Below are positions 1 to 7,786 of a stretch of 56,240 bases of DNA, in pieces. The stretch comes from a virus. Location: positions 1-56,240 of IMG/VR virus record IMGVR_UViG_3300004258_000002, one strand, 5' to 3'. The position numbers and the translations under genes were made by a program. Numbering within the stretch: the stretch's first letter is position 1; every line of letters begins with the position of its first letter. Below the pieces are notes generated by a model. That model was given only the letters and a program-made list of their open reading frames with translations, was not told the DNA's origin and made no database searches.

Positions 1-1
1 C

Positions 2-253
2 ACTCAGAAATGGCAAGGTCAAGACGGTCAGGATCGCTACACCACGGAAATCATTGCCGATACCATGAATATGCTGGATAGCCGCAGCGGCGGCACTTCC
101 GAGTTTGGCGGCGAACAGCCGCAGGGCGGATATTCCGCTCCCGCATCAAGACCGGACAACCCGCCCCAGCCATCGGCGCCGCAAAGCAGTTCCGGCTCCA
201 TGCCGCCGCCACCGCCAAATTATGACGATTTTGATGATGATATCCCGTTCTAG
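2..253 (+). CDS. ssb: Single-stranded DNA-binding protein, C-terminal part (5' truncated)
   Basis: The frame is open from the first bases of the window, so the start lies outside. The visible part begins with the end of an OB fold (residues W-GQDGQDRYTTE, typical of the last strand of bacterial SSB). It continues through a Gly/Pro/Gln/Ser-rich linker and ends in the acidic tip DDDIPF. That tip is the SSB signature for docking replication and repair partners. SSB coats single-stranded DNA during phage replication and recombination. The RuvC-like gene just downstream fits a replication/recombination cluster. Family assignment is firm; total length is unknown. Confidence 0.93.
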   Translation, partial: TQKWQGQDGQDRYTTEIIADTMNMLDSRSGGTSEFGGEQPQGGYSAPASRPDNPPQPSAPQSSSGSMPPPPPNYDDFDDDIPF

Positions 254-265
254 AGGTCACCTAGC

Positions 266-355
266 ATGGTTCTTTTAATGGTTTTTATATGGGCGGCTCT
301 TAGTAATCATTGGATGGTTGCTTTGGCGCTGCTTTATTGCATGCTGACATATTAA
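266..355 (+). CDS. Predicted 29-residue membrane peptide
   Basis: A short ORF fills the gap between the SSB and the resolvase. Its stop lies one base before the next start codon. The product is almost wholly hydrophobic (start MVLLMVFIWAAL), consistent with a single membrane span. A GAGG-type ribosome binding site lies just upstream. No family is recognised. Tight packing and the Shine-Dalgarno sequence support translation, but at this length chance cannot be excluded. Confidence 0.4.
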   Translation: MVLLMVFIWAALSNHWMVALALLYCMLTY

Positions 356-356
356 T

Positions 357-788
357 ATGACTAAAGTTATCGGCATTGACCCAGGCAAGACAACTGGTTT
401 CGCTCTTTGCATTGATGGTCAGTTGACGCATGTTATACCTACTGATTTCTGGGGGTGTATTAGGCTGATTGATGATTGCCCGGATGCAACTATAGTTGTC
501 GAACTGCCATTAACAAAGCACGTTTGGCACAACGGCGCTACATCAAAGAGAGCAGTACAGCGTACTGGCGTCAATGTTGGGTCGTGTATCCGGGAGGCCG
601 AATTGATAGTCGAGTATCTTCAAAAAAATGGCCGCAACTACATTACTCAAAAACCCAAAGGAAAATTAAATGCTGAGTCATTTAAAAAAATAACTGGATG
701 GAAAGGACCGACAAACCAGCATGCAAGAGATGCAGCGATGCTGTGCTTTGGGTTAAAAAATTTAAATAAAGTACAGGTGAGTCAATGA
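357..788 (+). CDS. RuvC-like Holliday junction resolvase
   Basis: A 143-residue protein beginning with GIDPGKTTGFAL, the first RNase H-fold strand of RuvC-type resolvases with its catalytic Asp at residue 8. An acidic strand follows near residues 46-50 (IVVELP, catalytic Glu). A C-terminal HARDAAML helix supplies the last Asp residues. Enzymes of this fold cut four-way DNA junctions so that branched replicated phage DNA can be packaged. Length matches compact phage RuvC homologues. It is encoded between SSB and small ORFs and overlaps the next gene by ATGA, so it is probably translated together with it. Confidence 0.85.
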   Translation: MTKVIGIDPGKTTGFALCIDGQLTHVIPTDFWGCIRLIDDCPDATIVVELPLTKHVWHNGATSKRAVQRTGVNVGSCIREAELIVEYLQKNGRNYITQKPKGKLNAESFKKITGWKGPTNQHARDAAMLCFGLKNLNKVQVSQ

Positions 789-988
789 TCGATCAGAATG
801 AGTTCGCGCATAACGGCGTGGCCTATGTGGCCGAATCATCGCCATCGGTAGGCAGTGTATGTTTTGGCTGTGCATTTTTTGATTATGGTTGCTTTTCGCC
901 TGTAGTTGATAGTTATTCGTGTAGATCAAGCGTTAGAACCGATAAGCGCGACATAATCTGGAAAAGAAAGCTTGGTGCTCATGAGTAA
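785..988 (+). CDS. Small cysteine-rich phage protein, possible zinc ribbon
   Basis: 67 residues with four spaced cysteines (CFGC near 26-29, then C36 and C46), followed by a basic stretch ending in an IIWKRK-type strand. The spacing resembles small phage proteins that use Cys pairs to hold a metal. Function is unknown; DNA or RNA binding is possible but not shown. It overlaps the resolvase stop by four bases and the next ORF start by eight, so it belongs to one coupled operon. Confidence 0.65.
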   Translation: MIDQNEFAHNGVAYVAESSPSVGSVCFGCAFFDYGCFSPVVDSYSCRSSVRTDKRDIIWKRKLGAHE

Positions 989-1151
989 CGATCTTGACAC
1001 GCATTGGTTCAGGGCTAAGTGCGATGCCAACTATATCCCTGCAAATGCCGACAAAGAGCACGACTTTATCGAGCGTGTTGGCATGAAGAATGATAGCGGC
1101 ACTAGCTTAGAGGATTCGAGAAACGAAGCTTGGAAGGAGTGTTTTGCATGA
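981..1151 (+). CDS. Hypothetical 56-residue protein
   Basis: An ATG at 981 lies inside the end of the preceding gene, and the ORF stops with an ATGA overlap into the next. The product is acidic, with Trp-Phe near the start (THWFRAK) and a C-terminal EAWKECFA helix. I do not recognise a family. The start/stop overlaps on both sides are the main support for its being real. Confidence 0.55.
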   Translation: MSNDLDTHWFRAKCDANYIPANADKEHDFIERVGMKNDSGTSLEDSRNEAWKECFA

Positions 1152-1396
1152 GCAGGGTTATAGTTATTGGAACTGGCATATCTGCGAACGTAAGAGCTTT
1201 GATGTTGGCTAAATTATCGCTTATTTGCATAGTTCAAGAGCAAACCAAAATTGATAGCGAGGTTGGGGCACCGGTGATTATTAGGTGTTTTGATCATCAT
1301 GACATCGATGCTTCATCTTTTATCAAAAAAAAACACTGTGATGGCCGTGGTTCGTGGCCCGATACTCGAAAAAGACATAATTCCAGGAAAAAATGA
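1148..1396 (+). CDS. Hypothetical protein, 82 residues
   Basis: The start at 1148 is preferred over an upstream alternative at 1130. It overlaps the previous stop as ATGA and follows a GGAAGGAG ribosome binding site by about nine bases. The N-terminus (SRVIVIGTGISANVR) reads like the first strand and glycine turn of a small alpha/beta fold. The C-terminus is strongly basic (KRHNSRKK). No function can be assigned. Confidence 0.55.
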   Translation: MSRVIVIGTGISANVRALMLAKLSLICIVQEQTKIDSEVGAPVIIRCFDHHDIDASSFIKKKHCDGRGSWPDTRKRHNSRKK

Positions 1397-1485
1397 TAGA
1401 AACAATAATTGTATTAACCGGTACGGCTGTACTGGTTTATTTTTGGGTTAAGGAGTGGTTGAGTGAGCATGAAGCCAAAAATTAA
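1393..1485 (+). CDS. Predicted 30-residue membrane peptide
   Basis: A short ORF overlapping the previous stop by four bases. It encodes a hydrophobic helix (IIVLTGTAVLVYFWV) followed by a charged tail (KEWLSEHEAKN), the layout of a single-span phage membrane peptide. The only support is coupling to its neighbours and the clear amphipathic design; no family is recognised. Confidence 0.45.
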   Translation: MIETIIVLTGTAVLVYFWVKEWLSEHEAKN

Positions 1486-1597
1486 AAAGCAGTACGGCAG
1501 CTGGGTATGTGTGTGCGATATGGGCATTATTGGGGAAGGCGACATACCGATAATCGCGTTTCTTGATTGGCAGTTAAAGCGTAAAAAACAAAGGTAA
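1463..1597 (+). CDS. Hypothetical small protein, GTG start
   Basis: 44 residues from a GTG at 1463, seven bases after an AAGGAG Shine-Dalgarno. The in-frame ATG at 1469 sits too far from that site to be preferred. It begins MSMKPKIKKQYGSWVC and ends in a basic KRKKQR tail. Function unknown. It overlaps the preceding membrane peptide and is the last gene of the small-ORF run. Confidence 0.5.
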   Translation: MSMKPKIKKQYGSWVCVCDMGIIGEGDIPIIAFLDWQLKRKKQR

Positions 1598-1634
1598 AAC
1601 AATTTCTGGTTTATTAAAGGAACTTAATCTGCTT

Positions 1635-2684
1635 ATGGTAAGTCAATCCGTTATTGATGATGTAAATGAAACCGTTCAGTTGATTATTGCTGATATGGTT
1701 ATTGCAAGTGGCGATGATAACAGAGAGTATTTTGAACGACGTTTTTACCGGGAGCCAGGTATTTACCGGTTACCGGAACCAATACAGCCGATCATGGTTG
1801 ATATGGCGCGAAAGATGGGTACCGTACCGGCAATCAAAGCCATGCAACGGGCTTTTACAGCGCATGGCTGCTATTTAAAGCCTGATGGCATTATTGGGCC
1901 GATCACTGTTTCGGTGTCAAACCTGATGTACCCGGTTTACGGACAACAAGTAAAAGATGCATTGGTAAAGGAAGTCGTTGAATTTTATGCCCGCAGGTCC
2001 GATAAAAAAACAGCTCATAAGCCAATTCTGGATAACCGGATTACCGCGGCATCGTTGAGGGCTGAGCAGGTCGAAATGGTGAAGGTCATGGGGTCAAGAT
2101 TCAAGGAAGCCCGTGAGATTTGCAATATGTCGCAGATATTGGCCGCCAAGGAACTGGGTTACTCAAACTCATCGAAGCTGGCCAAGATCGAGGGTAGCAC
2201 TGACACCATTTCAGTGCCGCTATGGGTAATACGCCGAGCGGCCAGGTTGTACGATGTATCTATTGATTTCTTATTCGGGGAAACCGACGACTGGGAGCGG
2301 GATATAACCGCTTCCCGGCAGAACAATGTTGCGCGCTGGCTGGTTGAGTACGGAAAACAGGCTGACGCGGCCAAGATAAGCGCCTTCCTGGTTCTAAACA
2401 ATAAGCTTTCAGCGCTGGAAAAGGCGGTCGATGTAGCGGTTAAGCGGTCAAATGAGAATTTAACTGTGTTGCGGCGCATTCAAGAGCTGAACCCGGAATT
2501 TGATGAGCTGAAGGGTGGTTCCAAGCTTGTATTATGTGCTCAAGAGTCAGTGGTTGATGCAAATAAGGCGATGGCCGAGCTTAAGCGGTTTCATTGTTTG
2601 ATTGAGGCTTCTCATTCAAATGGGGTTGTGTTGTTCAAGAACGTGGATCTTTTTGATTATAAGGATGATGGGTTTGATTACTAA
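1635..2684 (+). CDS. XRE-type DNA-binding protein with GH108/PG_binding_3-like N-terminal region
   Basis: 349 residues. About residues 150-215 form a Cro/C1 helix-turn-helix (FKEAREICNMSQ, then AAKELGYSNSSKLAKIEG). The N-terminal 40-130 region has the order LPEPIQPIMVDMA, AIKAMQRAF, PDGIIGPIT. That order matches the C-terminal, substrate-side half of GH108 muramidases, but the catalytic EGG segment is absent. The C-terminal 130 residues are helical and unassigned. I infer a regulator; a muralytic role is unlikely without the catalytic Glu. It sits directly before the terminase genes and could be a structural-gene activator, which is untested. The Shine-Dalgarno is distant (about 14 bases). 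Confidence 0.65.
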   Translation: MVSQSVIDDVNETVQLIIADMVIASGDDNREYFERRFYREPGIYRLPEPIQPIMVDMARKMGTVPAIKAMQRAFTAHGCYLKPDGIIGPITVSVSNLMYPVYGQQVKDALVKEVVEFYARRSDKKTAHKPILDNRITAASLRAEQVEMVKVMGSRFKEAREICNMSQILAAKELGYSNSSKLAKIEGSTDTISVPLWVIRRAARLYDVSIDFLFGETDDWERDITASRQNNVARWLVEYGKQADAAKISAFLVLNNKLSALEKAVDVAVKRSNENLTVLRRIQELNPEFDELKGGSKLVLCAQESVVDANKAMAELKRFHCLIEASHSNGVVLFKNVDLFDYKDDGFDY

Positions 2685-2696
2685 GGTTTGTTTTTA

Positions 2697-3524
2697 ATGG
2701 CACGGCTAACTAAACAGCAATGGTCCGATGCCCGCAAGGTATGGGAACTTGACCCGCGTGAAGGCCATCAGTGGCTTGCCGATGATTTGATTGGTAAGGG
2801 CTTTGATGTAAACCGGGTAGCCATTGCCAAGGCTGCAAAAAGACAGGAATGGGCTAAGGTCACTCAGGGCGAAAAAGTCACTGAAAGCGTCACTCAAAAA
2901 GTCACTCAGAGTGACAAAAAGTCACTTAAAAAAGTTACTACTAAAAAAACAAAAACGGTACCAGTTATTACCGATGCGGTGTGGGAAGAGGTAGATGAAA
3001 AGACCGAGCGATTGCATGGGAATTCTCTTTATAAACATGAATATGCTGAGCAAGTTTATAAGTTGTGCTTGTTGAGTGCTACTGATGTTGAGATAGCAGA
3101 CTTTTTTAGAGTGTCTGAGCAAACAATTAACAACTGGAAGCATGGTTATCCCGATTTCCTTGAGTCCCTGCACCGTGGCAAGCTCATGGCTGATGCCAAT
3201 GTAACGGACAGGCTTTATCAGCGAGCTATGGGCTATTCGCATGCTGATGAAAAGATATTTAATAACATGGGTGAGATTGTCAGGGCTGAAACCATTAAAC
3301 ACTATCCTCCCGACACTGGCGCTATAAAGTTATGGTTGTTCAATCGTCGACCTAAAGATTGGAAAGCCAACGTTGAGGCTCCTATTGAAATCAATCTGAA
3401 TGTATTCCCAGCAAAAGAAGTGCTGGATGGTATTTATGAAAAAGCGCTTGAAGAAGCAGCCAAGCGTGATCAAAAGCTAATCGGCAGGCGTGAGCGGCTG
3501 GGTATATTGATCGAGCACGATTAA
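2697..3524 (+). CDS. terS: Terminase small subunit
   Basis: 275 residues from the ATG at 2697, ten bases after AAGG; an in-frame TTG nine bases earlier is less likely. The C-terminal half carries the typical small-terminase run YKHEYAEQVYKLCLL, an HTH (DVEIADFFRVSEQTINNWK), the GKLMADANVTDRLYQRAMGY helix, and KHYPPDTGAIKLWLFNRRP. The N-terminal domain (KQQWSDARKVWELD) resembles a second DNA-binding helix set. Small terminases recognise phage DNA and hand it to the large subunit. The stop overlaps the large-subunit start as TAATG. Confidence 0.88.
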   Translation: MARLTKQQWSDARKVWELDPREGHQWLADDLIGKGFDVNRVAIAKAAKRQEWAKVTQGEKVTESVTQKVTQSDKKSLKKVTTKKTKTVPVITDAVWEEVDEKTERLHGNSLYKHEYAEQVYKLCLLSATDVEIADFFRVSEQTINNWKHGYPDFLESLHRGKLMADANVTDRLYQRAMGYSHADEKIFNNMGEIVRAETIKHYPPDTGAIKLWLFNRRPKDWKANVEAPIEINLNVFPAKEVLDGIYEKALEEAAKRDQKLIGRRERLGILIEHD

Positions 3525-5050
3525 TGTCCGATAAGCGCGTACTACTTCCTGAAGATCCGCGATGGCTTCCGTTTTGCGAGCGATACGCGGGCGACTTGGA
3601 AAAGTTCGCCATTGAAGTGCAGGGGGTTATTCCATCCTCGCAACAAGTTGAGTTATTTGCAAGTGTTTCGCCGTCACGGTCACGCACGTCGGTGGCTTCT
3701 GGTCATGGGACTGGAAAAACCTTTTCAATCGCCAATATCGTACTTTGGCATCTTCTCTGTTACCCGATGTCCGTAACATTGCTCACGGCAAACGACATGG
3801 ACCAGCTGAAGGTAACGGTATGGAAAGAAATTGGCATAGCACTGGAGCGTATCAGGCGAGGGCCGCATGGATGGATTGCCGAGCACGTTGATATTTTAGC
3901 CGACGCTACGTGCCGTGTTGTTGGTTTTGAGGCGGTATGGTTTGTAGAATCTAAGACAGCCAATGAAAAGACTGCAAACAAGATGGCCGGGCGCCACGGC
4001 GAATGGCTGTTAATTATCGGCGACGAAGCATCCTCATTGCCCGAGATTGTGCTGACAACGCTCTCAGGAGCACTTACTGAGCAGCACAACCGGATGATGT
4101 TGACCAGTCAGCCGACCCGTAACGCCGGTTTTTTCTACCGAACACACAATGACCTTTCAAGCAATAACGGCGGCGAATGGACATCGTTAGTATTTGATTC
4201 GTTTGATTCTCCGTTTGTTAGCGATGAGTCGCTTATGGAACTGTGGAATCAGTACGAGGATGACGAGCGTAATGTCAGGTTGCTTGGCCGGTTTCCACAG
4301 GATTCATCAAAGCACATGATGAGCCGGGCTGTTGCTGAGTCAATGTACACGCGAGGCCGTATTATTCAAGATAATGAGAATTACGGCTGGCTTTCCCTGG
4401 GTGATATTGCGTCTGGTGAGGGGTTACGCGATAAGTCGGCAAACGTCATCGCAAAGGTTGTCGGTTATGGCGATATTGGCCCGGATGCGCGGCGGGTAGA
4501 GGTCGTCATCATCCCGCTGTTGACCAATAAAATACGCTCAAATCAGTTTGCGTGGTCAATGGTCGACAATGGTTCTGATTTTCATAATATTACCTATACG
4601 GTTGACTCGGGTGGTCTTGGTATTAATGTGTGCCAGGATCTCGAAGATGCCGATAAGGTTGTTCACCGGGTCAACTGGGGCAATCCTTGTTTCAAGAAAA
4701 GCAATAAGGATCGATACCTTAATCTTAGGGCTCAAGCCATGCACCAAGCGGCTAGGGCGGCTAAAGAGGGGCGTTTATCTGTACTGACTGTTGATTTTAA
4801 GAACGTAATGCTGGATCAGTCATCGCGCATACCGAAAGACTTTACCGATAAGGGGCGTATTCGAGTGCCGCCCAAGGGATCTAAAGAATGGGATGGCCTG
4901 GGCAGTCCGGATTTGTGGGACGCAGTGTGCTTTGCGTTTCTTGAGAACGTAAATTACATGGTTTGTGAGAGCGATAAAGGCGGAGATGGGATTACGGCAG
5001 CCGACACAGCCAAGGCCGAGGCCGCGAATATGTTTGCTGATGTGGCTTAA
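3524..5050 (+). CDS. terL: Terminase large subunit (packaging ATPase-nuclease)
   Basis: 508 residues. Walker A is GHGTGKT at about residues 59-65. An acidic Walker B region is IIGDEASSLPE, and the coupling motif MMLTSQPTRNAG follows. The C-terminal RNase H-like nuclease shows acidic clusters (SLGDIASGEG, TVDSGGLG, and PDLWDAVCFAF near the end). It drives genome translocation into the prohead and cuts concatemers. It overlaps the small subunit by one base. A terminator-like hairpin follows within 100 bases, so the packaging pair may end its transcript there. Confidence 0.93.
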   Translation: MSDKRVLLPEDPRWLPFCERYAGDLEKFAIEVQGVIPSSQQVELFASVSPSRSRTSVASGHGTGKTFSIANIVLWHLLCYPMSVTLLTANDMDQLKVTVWKEIGIALERIRRGPHGWIAEHVDILADATCRVVGFEAVWFVESKTANEKTANKMAGRHGEWLLIIGDEASSLPEIVLTTLSGALTEQHNRMMLTSQPTRNAGFFYRTHNDLSSNNGGEWTSLVFDSFDSPFVSDESLMELWNQYEDDERNVRLLGRFPQDSSKHMMSRAVAESMYTRGRIIQDNENYGWLSLGDIASGEGLRDKSANVIAKVVGYGDIGPDARRVEVVIIPLLTNKIRSNQFAWSMVDNGSDFHNITYTVDSGGLGINVCQDLEDADKVVHRVNWGNPCFKKSNKDRYLNLRAQAMHQAARAAKEGRLSVLTVDFKNVMLDQSSRIPKDFTDKGRIRVPPKGSKEWDGLGSPDLWDAVCFAFLENVNYMVCESDKGGDGITAADTAKAEAANMFADVA

Positions 5051-5118
5051 TTTGACAACTGCTATAGGTGCGGCTATGCTTTGTCTCGGAGTCTCGAAAT
5101 CTCCTCTCAAAGCGGAAC

Positions 5119-5149
5119 CCGCACCCGAAAGACCATGCGGTATTTTTTT
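5119..5149 (+). terminator. Probable Rho-independent terminator after terminase
   Basis: CCGCA at 5119-5123 pairs with TGCGG at 5136-5140 across a 12-base loop and is followed by a seven-T run at 5143-5149. The stem is short. The position just after the large terminase gene supports termination. Confidence 0.5.
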
Positions 5150-5266
5150 GCCTTGCATTTTTCAGATTATCGATCAATGTTGGGGATAGGCTAATACAAG
5201 ACCCGAAAGGGAAATAGGCCTGACTGTCTTTGAGCAGTTTCGAGTCCCCGACACCAAACGGAATAG

Positions 5267-5293
5267 GGGGTATATGGATAATCCACATACCCC
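5267..5293 (+). promoter_or_regulatory. Two-segment hairpin in the leader of the antirepressor gene
   Basis: GGGGTAT (5267-5273) pairs with ATACCCC (5287-5293), and TGGA pairs with TCCA inside, leaving a TAA loop and one A-C mismatch. It ends about 32 bases before the antirepressor ATG and is followed by TTTAATAAT. It could be a weak terminator, an attenuator or an operator dyad. The rest of the 5051-5325 gap holds the terminator at 5119 and another loose inverted repeat (GCTTTG/CAAAGC near 5075-5112). Confidence 0.45.
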
Positions 5294-5325
5294 TTTAATA
5301 ATCGAAAATAACTCAAGGAACCATC

Positions 5326-6345
5326 ATGACCACTCAAACATTAACCATCAATTTCCACGGCACTGATTTATTCATCGTTGAACACGACGGACAGCCTTAT
5401 ACTCCAATGAAAACCATCGTTGAAGGAATGGGTTTAAATTGGGCAAGTCAGTTTGTAAAACTGAAATCAAATGAACAAAGATGGGGTATTGTGAAAATCG
5501 CAATCCCCACCCTTGGCGACATGCAAGAGGCTATATGTATGCCTTTGCGCAAACTAGCTGGGTGGCTATCAACAATCAGCCCAAACAAGGTTAAGGCAGA
5601 TTTACGCGATACCATTATCTATTATCAAAATGAATGCGATGATGTCTTATGGAATCACTGGACAAAAGAACATGTTCAATACGGCCTAAAACAACTCCCA
5701 GAACCTAAAACCAAAAAAGCCCTGCCCGGCGGACTGACTCTTGAAATGCAGGACGAAATCAAAGCTCTGATCAAAGAGCGCGTCGAAATGCTACCGCAAG
5801 AGAAATGGCGTGGTGCATCAATGCAGCTTTGGGGTAGCATTAAAAAGAAATTCAGCTTAACCAAAGAGCAATCTTACAAAGATTTATCGCCAGAGCATTA
5901 TGCCAGCTGCCTTTCCATGCTTACCAGATTGGAGCTAAAAGGCGACCCACTACTTCACGTCACGCCGCTGGAACTTGCCGCCCTGGTAGATGAGCGGGTT
6001 AAGGCGATTGAGGGCGAATTATTGCCCAAAACAAAGCCCGTGCAATACAACAGCATCACACTAAACCTTGTACCGATTACCGACGGCAAGATGAAGCGCT
6101 TTATGGTAACTCAACATCCTGAGGGTGGGATGGATTTTTGGGCGGTCGGTGACGATAAGAAAATCATGACCGACGAGCAAATGATCTTGCATTTACAAAA
6201 TAATAATTATGTCGTTGTCGAGCGCACACCCGGCGGCATGACCCGTATGGTTGCGCACTATTTGCCTCATCAGGTCTTGCCGGTTCTATTACGAGCTATT
6301 GGTGAGCGAATTGAAAGAACTGAAACGGGTAAATTGCAGGCTTAA
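5326..6345 (+). CDS. ant: Phage antirepressor (P22_AR_N plus ORF6C domains)
   Basis: 339 residues with an AAGGA site seven bases upstream. Residues 1-115 match the P22-type antirepressor N-domain (QPYTPMKTIVEGMGLNW, then MPLRKLAGWLSTISPNKV). Residues about 135-200 match ORF6C (LIKERVEMLPQEKWRGA, FSLTKEQSYKDLSPEHY). Such proteins inactivate the prophage repressor by direct binding. The C-terminal 130 residues are unassigned. It is separated from terminase by regulatory hairpins and does not carry the CTCGGAAAACC late-promoter box, so it probably has its own control. Confidence 0.82.
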   Translation: MTTQTLTINFHGTDLFIVEHDGQPYTPMKTIVEGMGLNWASQFVKLKSNEQRWGIVKIAIPTLGDMQEAICMPLRKLAGWLSTISPNKVKADLRDTIIYYQNECDDVLWNHWTKEHVQYGLKQLPEPKTKKALPGGLTLEMQDEIKALIKERVEMLPQEKWRGASMQLWGSIKKKFSLTKEQSYKDLSPEHYASCLSMLTRLELKGDPLLHVTPLELAALVDERVKAIEGELLPKTKPVQYNSITLNLVPITDGKMKRFMVTQHPEGGMDFWAVGDDKKIMTDEQMILHLQNNNYVVVERTPGGMTRMVAHYLPHQVLPVLLRAIGERIERTETGKLQA

Positions 6346-6380
6346 TTGCCGAGTGCCATCAAGCCAAGGATGGCGTACTC

Positions 6381-6420
6381 GGAAAACGCCAAAAATCATT
6401 AATCCAAATCCAATTAACCT
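6381..6420 (+). promoter_or_regulatory. Late-type promoter 1 (GGAAAAC box + TAACCT -10)
   Basis: GGAAAAC at 6381-6387, preceded by TACTC, lies 27 nt before the hexamer TAACCT (6415-6420). No -35 hexamer is visible. Predicted +1 is near 6427, 43 nt before the TTG start of the secreted-protein gene. It is one of ten sites with identical spacing. Confidence 0.65.
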
Positions 6421-6469
6421 ATCCGCTCATTGTAAAAAAAATGAATTAGTTAATTTTAGGAGACATATC

Positions 6470-6775
6470 TTGAAGAAAATACCTTATCTTGTTGCACTCA
6501 TGATTGCGTTTTTTGTTAGCTTGGCTGCTCCAGTAGCCGCTATGGCTGATACCGAAACCGGCTGGGTGGCGCAACATCAAAGTAATGAGGTTTCGGCCAT
6601 TTACGCTGAGCCGGTTATCTTGCATGCAAATCGAAGCGGTATCACAGATACTGTTTTGGATTTTTATGCTGTATTGCCTAACGATAGAGGCTATTCTCGA
6701 CCGAGTTCAGATCAGGTTATGGGTTATAACGGCAAGGCTGTTGTGGCTGGTTACAAAGATCGACCGGGTTGGTAA
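6470..6775 (+). CDS. Small secreted protein, TTG start
   Basis: 101 residues. The TTG at 6470 is chosen because TTAGGAGA lies about seven bases upstream and the protein then begins KKIPYLVALMIAFF. That is a clear Sec signal peptide ending APVAAMAD near residue 25. The mature part of about 75 residues (ETGWVAQHQSNEVS, then FYAVLPNDRGYSRPSSDQ) has no family I recognise. It is monocistronic, between a late-type promoter and a strong terminator. That suggests a late product exported to the periplasm, perhaps a moron or an adsorption or lysis modifier. Confidence 0.7.
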   Translation: MKKIPYLVALMIAFFVSLAAPVAAMADTETGWVAQHQSNEVSAIYAEPVILHANRSGITDTVLDFYAVLPNDRGYSRPSSDQVMGYNGKAVVAGYKDRPGW

Positions 6776-6794
6776 ATGTAGTTTTGACCAACAC

Positions 6795-6833
6795 AAAAAG
6801 CCCCTTGCATGAAGAATGTTAAGGGGCTTTTTT
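6795..6833 (+). terminator. Strong Rho-independent terminator
   Basis: AAAAAGCCCCTT (6795-6806) pairs with AAGGGGCTTTTTT (6821-6833) over a 14-base loop and runs into a T tract. It isolates the secreted-protein gene from the head operon. Confidence 0.9.
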
Positions 6834-6849
6834 ATTGCCCGGCGCATTC

Positions 6850-6889
6850 GGAAAACCGCAAATAAATAGGCAATTTACCCGCCTATCAT
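6850..6889 (+). promoter_or_regulatory. Late-type promoter 2 (GGAAAAC box + TATCAT -10), head module
   Basis: GGAAAAC at 6850-6856, within CATTCGGAAAACC, lies 27 nt before TATCAT (6884-6889). Predicted +1 is near 6896, 24 nt before the ATG of the protease/scaffold gene. A strong terminator ends just upstream. Confidence 0.7.
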
Positions 6890-6919
6890 TGCCCTGACAG
6901 TTTTTAATAGGGTAATGCC

Positions 6920-7786
6920 ATGCCAAAGTCAATCGTACAGCCACCGCTGATAACCTACAACCTGAATGACCGCGGCCGTAAGCATCGTGGAAAGGACAGA
7001 AATTTCAATATCAAGGCTATTTGTGACGCGATAAATAGTCCTGCCTGTCAGGAGCGTGTCAAGACTCGCGCTATGCTGGGCTACTACGGGCATTTACCAA
7101 GGCGATTAGCCGGACTGGAGCCGGTTGAAAGCTTGGTCAATTCTGGAAAGTACAATGAAATAGAACCGGCCATCGTAACGACAAGCCTTGAAGCGTTTCC
7201 GGATGGAACAATCAGGCATCAAACTGAATTCCTTGATTCTTTTCCAGGCAGAAAAGCCGCTCGAATGTTTGCCAATAAGGTCGGCGGATTCAGTTCGGCC
7301 ATTGATAAAAATAAGCCTGAAATGTTTGGTTTTGACTATGTTTTGGACCCGAACTACTCCACTAACCGTGGATTCACGCTGGATTCAGCGGGCGTTACCT
7401 TTGATGACGCATCCGGGGAAGAGTTAGCGCTTGATCAGGTTATCGAAATTGTTCAGAGTGAGGAGCAAGAGTCTTTGCTTTCAATAATCGAGCAAAAAAA
7501 CGCCCAAATCGAGCAAATGGCGCAGGCACTTGATAGCGCAAACGCCGAAAATGAAGAACTGCTTTCGATACTGGCATCCAAGAACACCAACGCCGTTCTC
7601 GATAGCGCGTCTATAGCGCCAATAGCTGTGTCTTTGGATAGCATTGACCGTATCAAAAAAGACACCGAATTCTTCAGACAGACAGCGAAATTGCCTGGCT
7701 TTGTAGCGCCGTTATCCGGCGACCAAAAACAGGCCGAAAAAGAAACTAACGACCTGTTTGGTCGGATGAGTCAGCGCAATGTTTGA
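6920..7786 (+). CDS. Probable prohead maturation protease fused to a scaffold segment
   Basis: 288 residues. The N-terminal 130 residues show a phage-protease layout: LGYYGHLPRR with candidate catalytic His58, TIRHQTEFLDSFPG, and VGGFSSAIDK with candidate Ser125 or Ser126. Residues about 170-220 are a Glu/Gln-rich coiled coil, as in scaffold domains. LDSA occurs at 154-157, 204-207 and 227-230, with LDSI at 239, and could be autocleavage sites. Such proteins build the prohead core and then cleave capsid and core proteins. It is the first gene of the head operon. Protease assignment is by motif layout only. Confidence 0.55.
   Translation: MPKSIVQPPLITYNLNDRGRKHRGKDRNFNIKAICDAINSPACQERVKTRAMLGYYGHLPRRLAGLEPVESLVNSGKYNEIEPAIVTTSLEAFPDGTIRHQTEFLDSFPGRKAARMFANKVGGFSSAIDKNKPEMFGFDYVLDPNYSTNRGFTLDSAGVTFDDASGEELALDQVIEIVQSEEQESLLSIIEQKNAQIEQMAQALDSANAENEELLSILASKNTNAVLDSASIAPIAVSLDSIDRIKKDTEFFRQTAKLPGFVAPLSGDQKQAEKETNDLFGRMSQRNV

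Noticed and set aside
51-260. Minus-strand ORF opposite the SSB tail
   Set aside because: The plus-strand frame has clear SSB features including the DDDIPF tip; the minus frame has no recognisable motif.
5225-5265. tRNA-like TTTCGAGTCC sequence resembling a T-loop
   Set aside because: The bases on either side cannot form a T stem, and no acceptor or anticodon arm is found.
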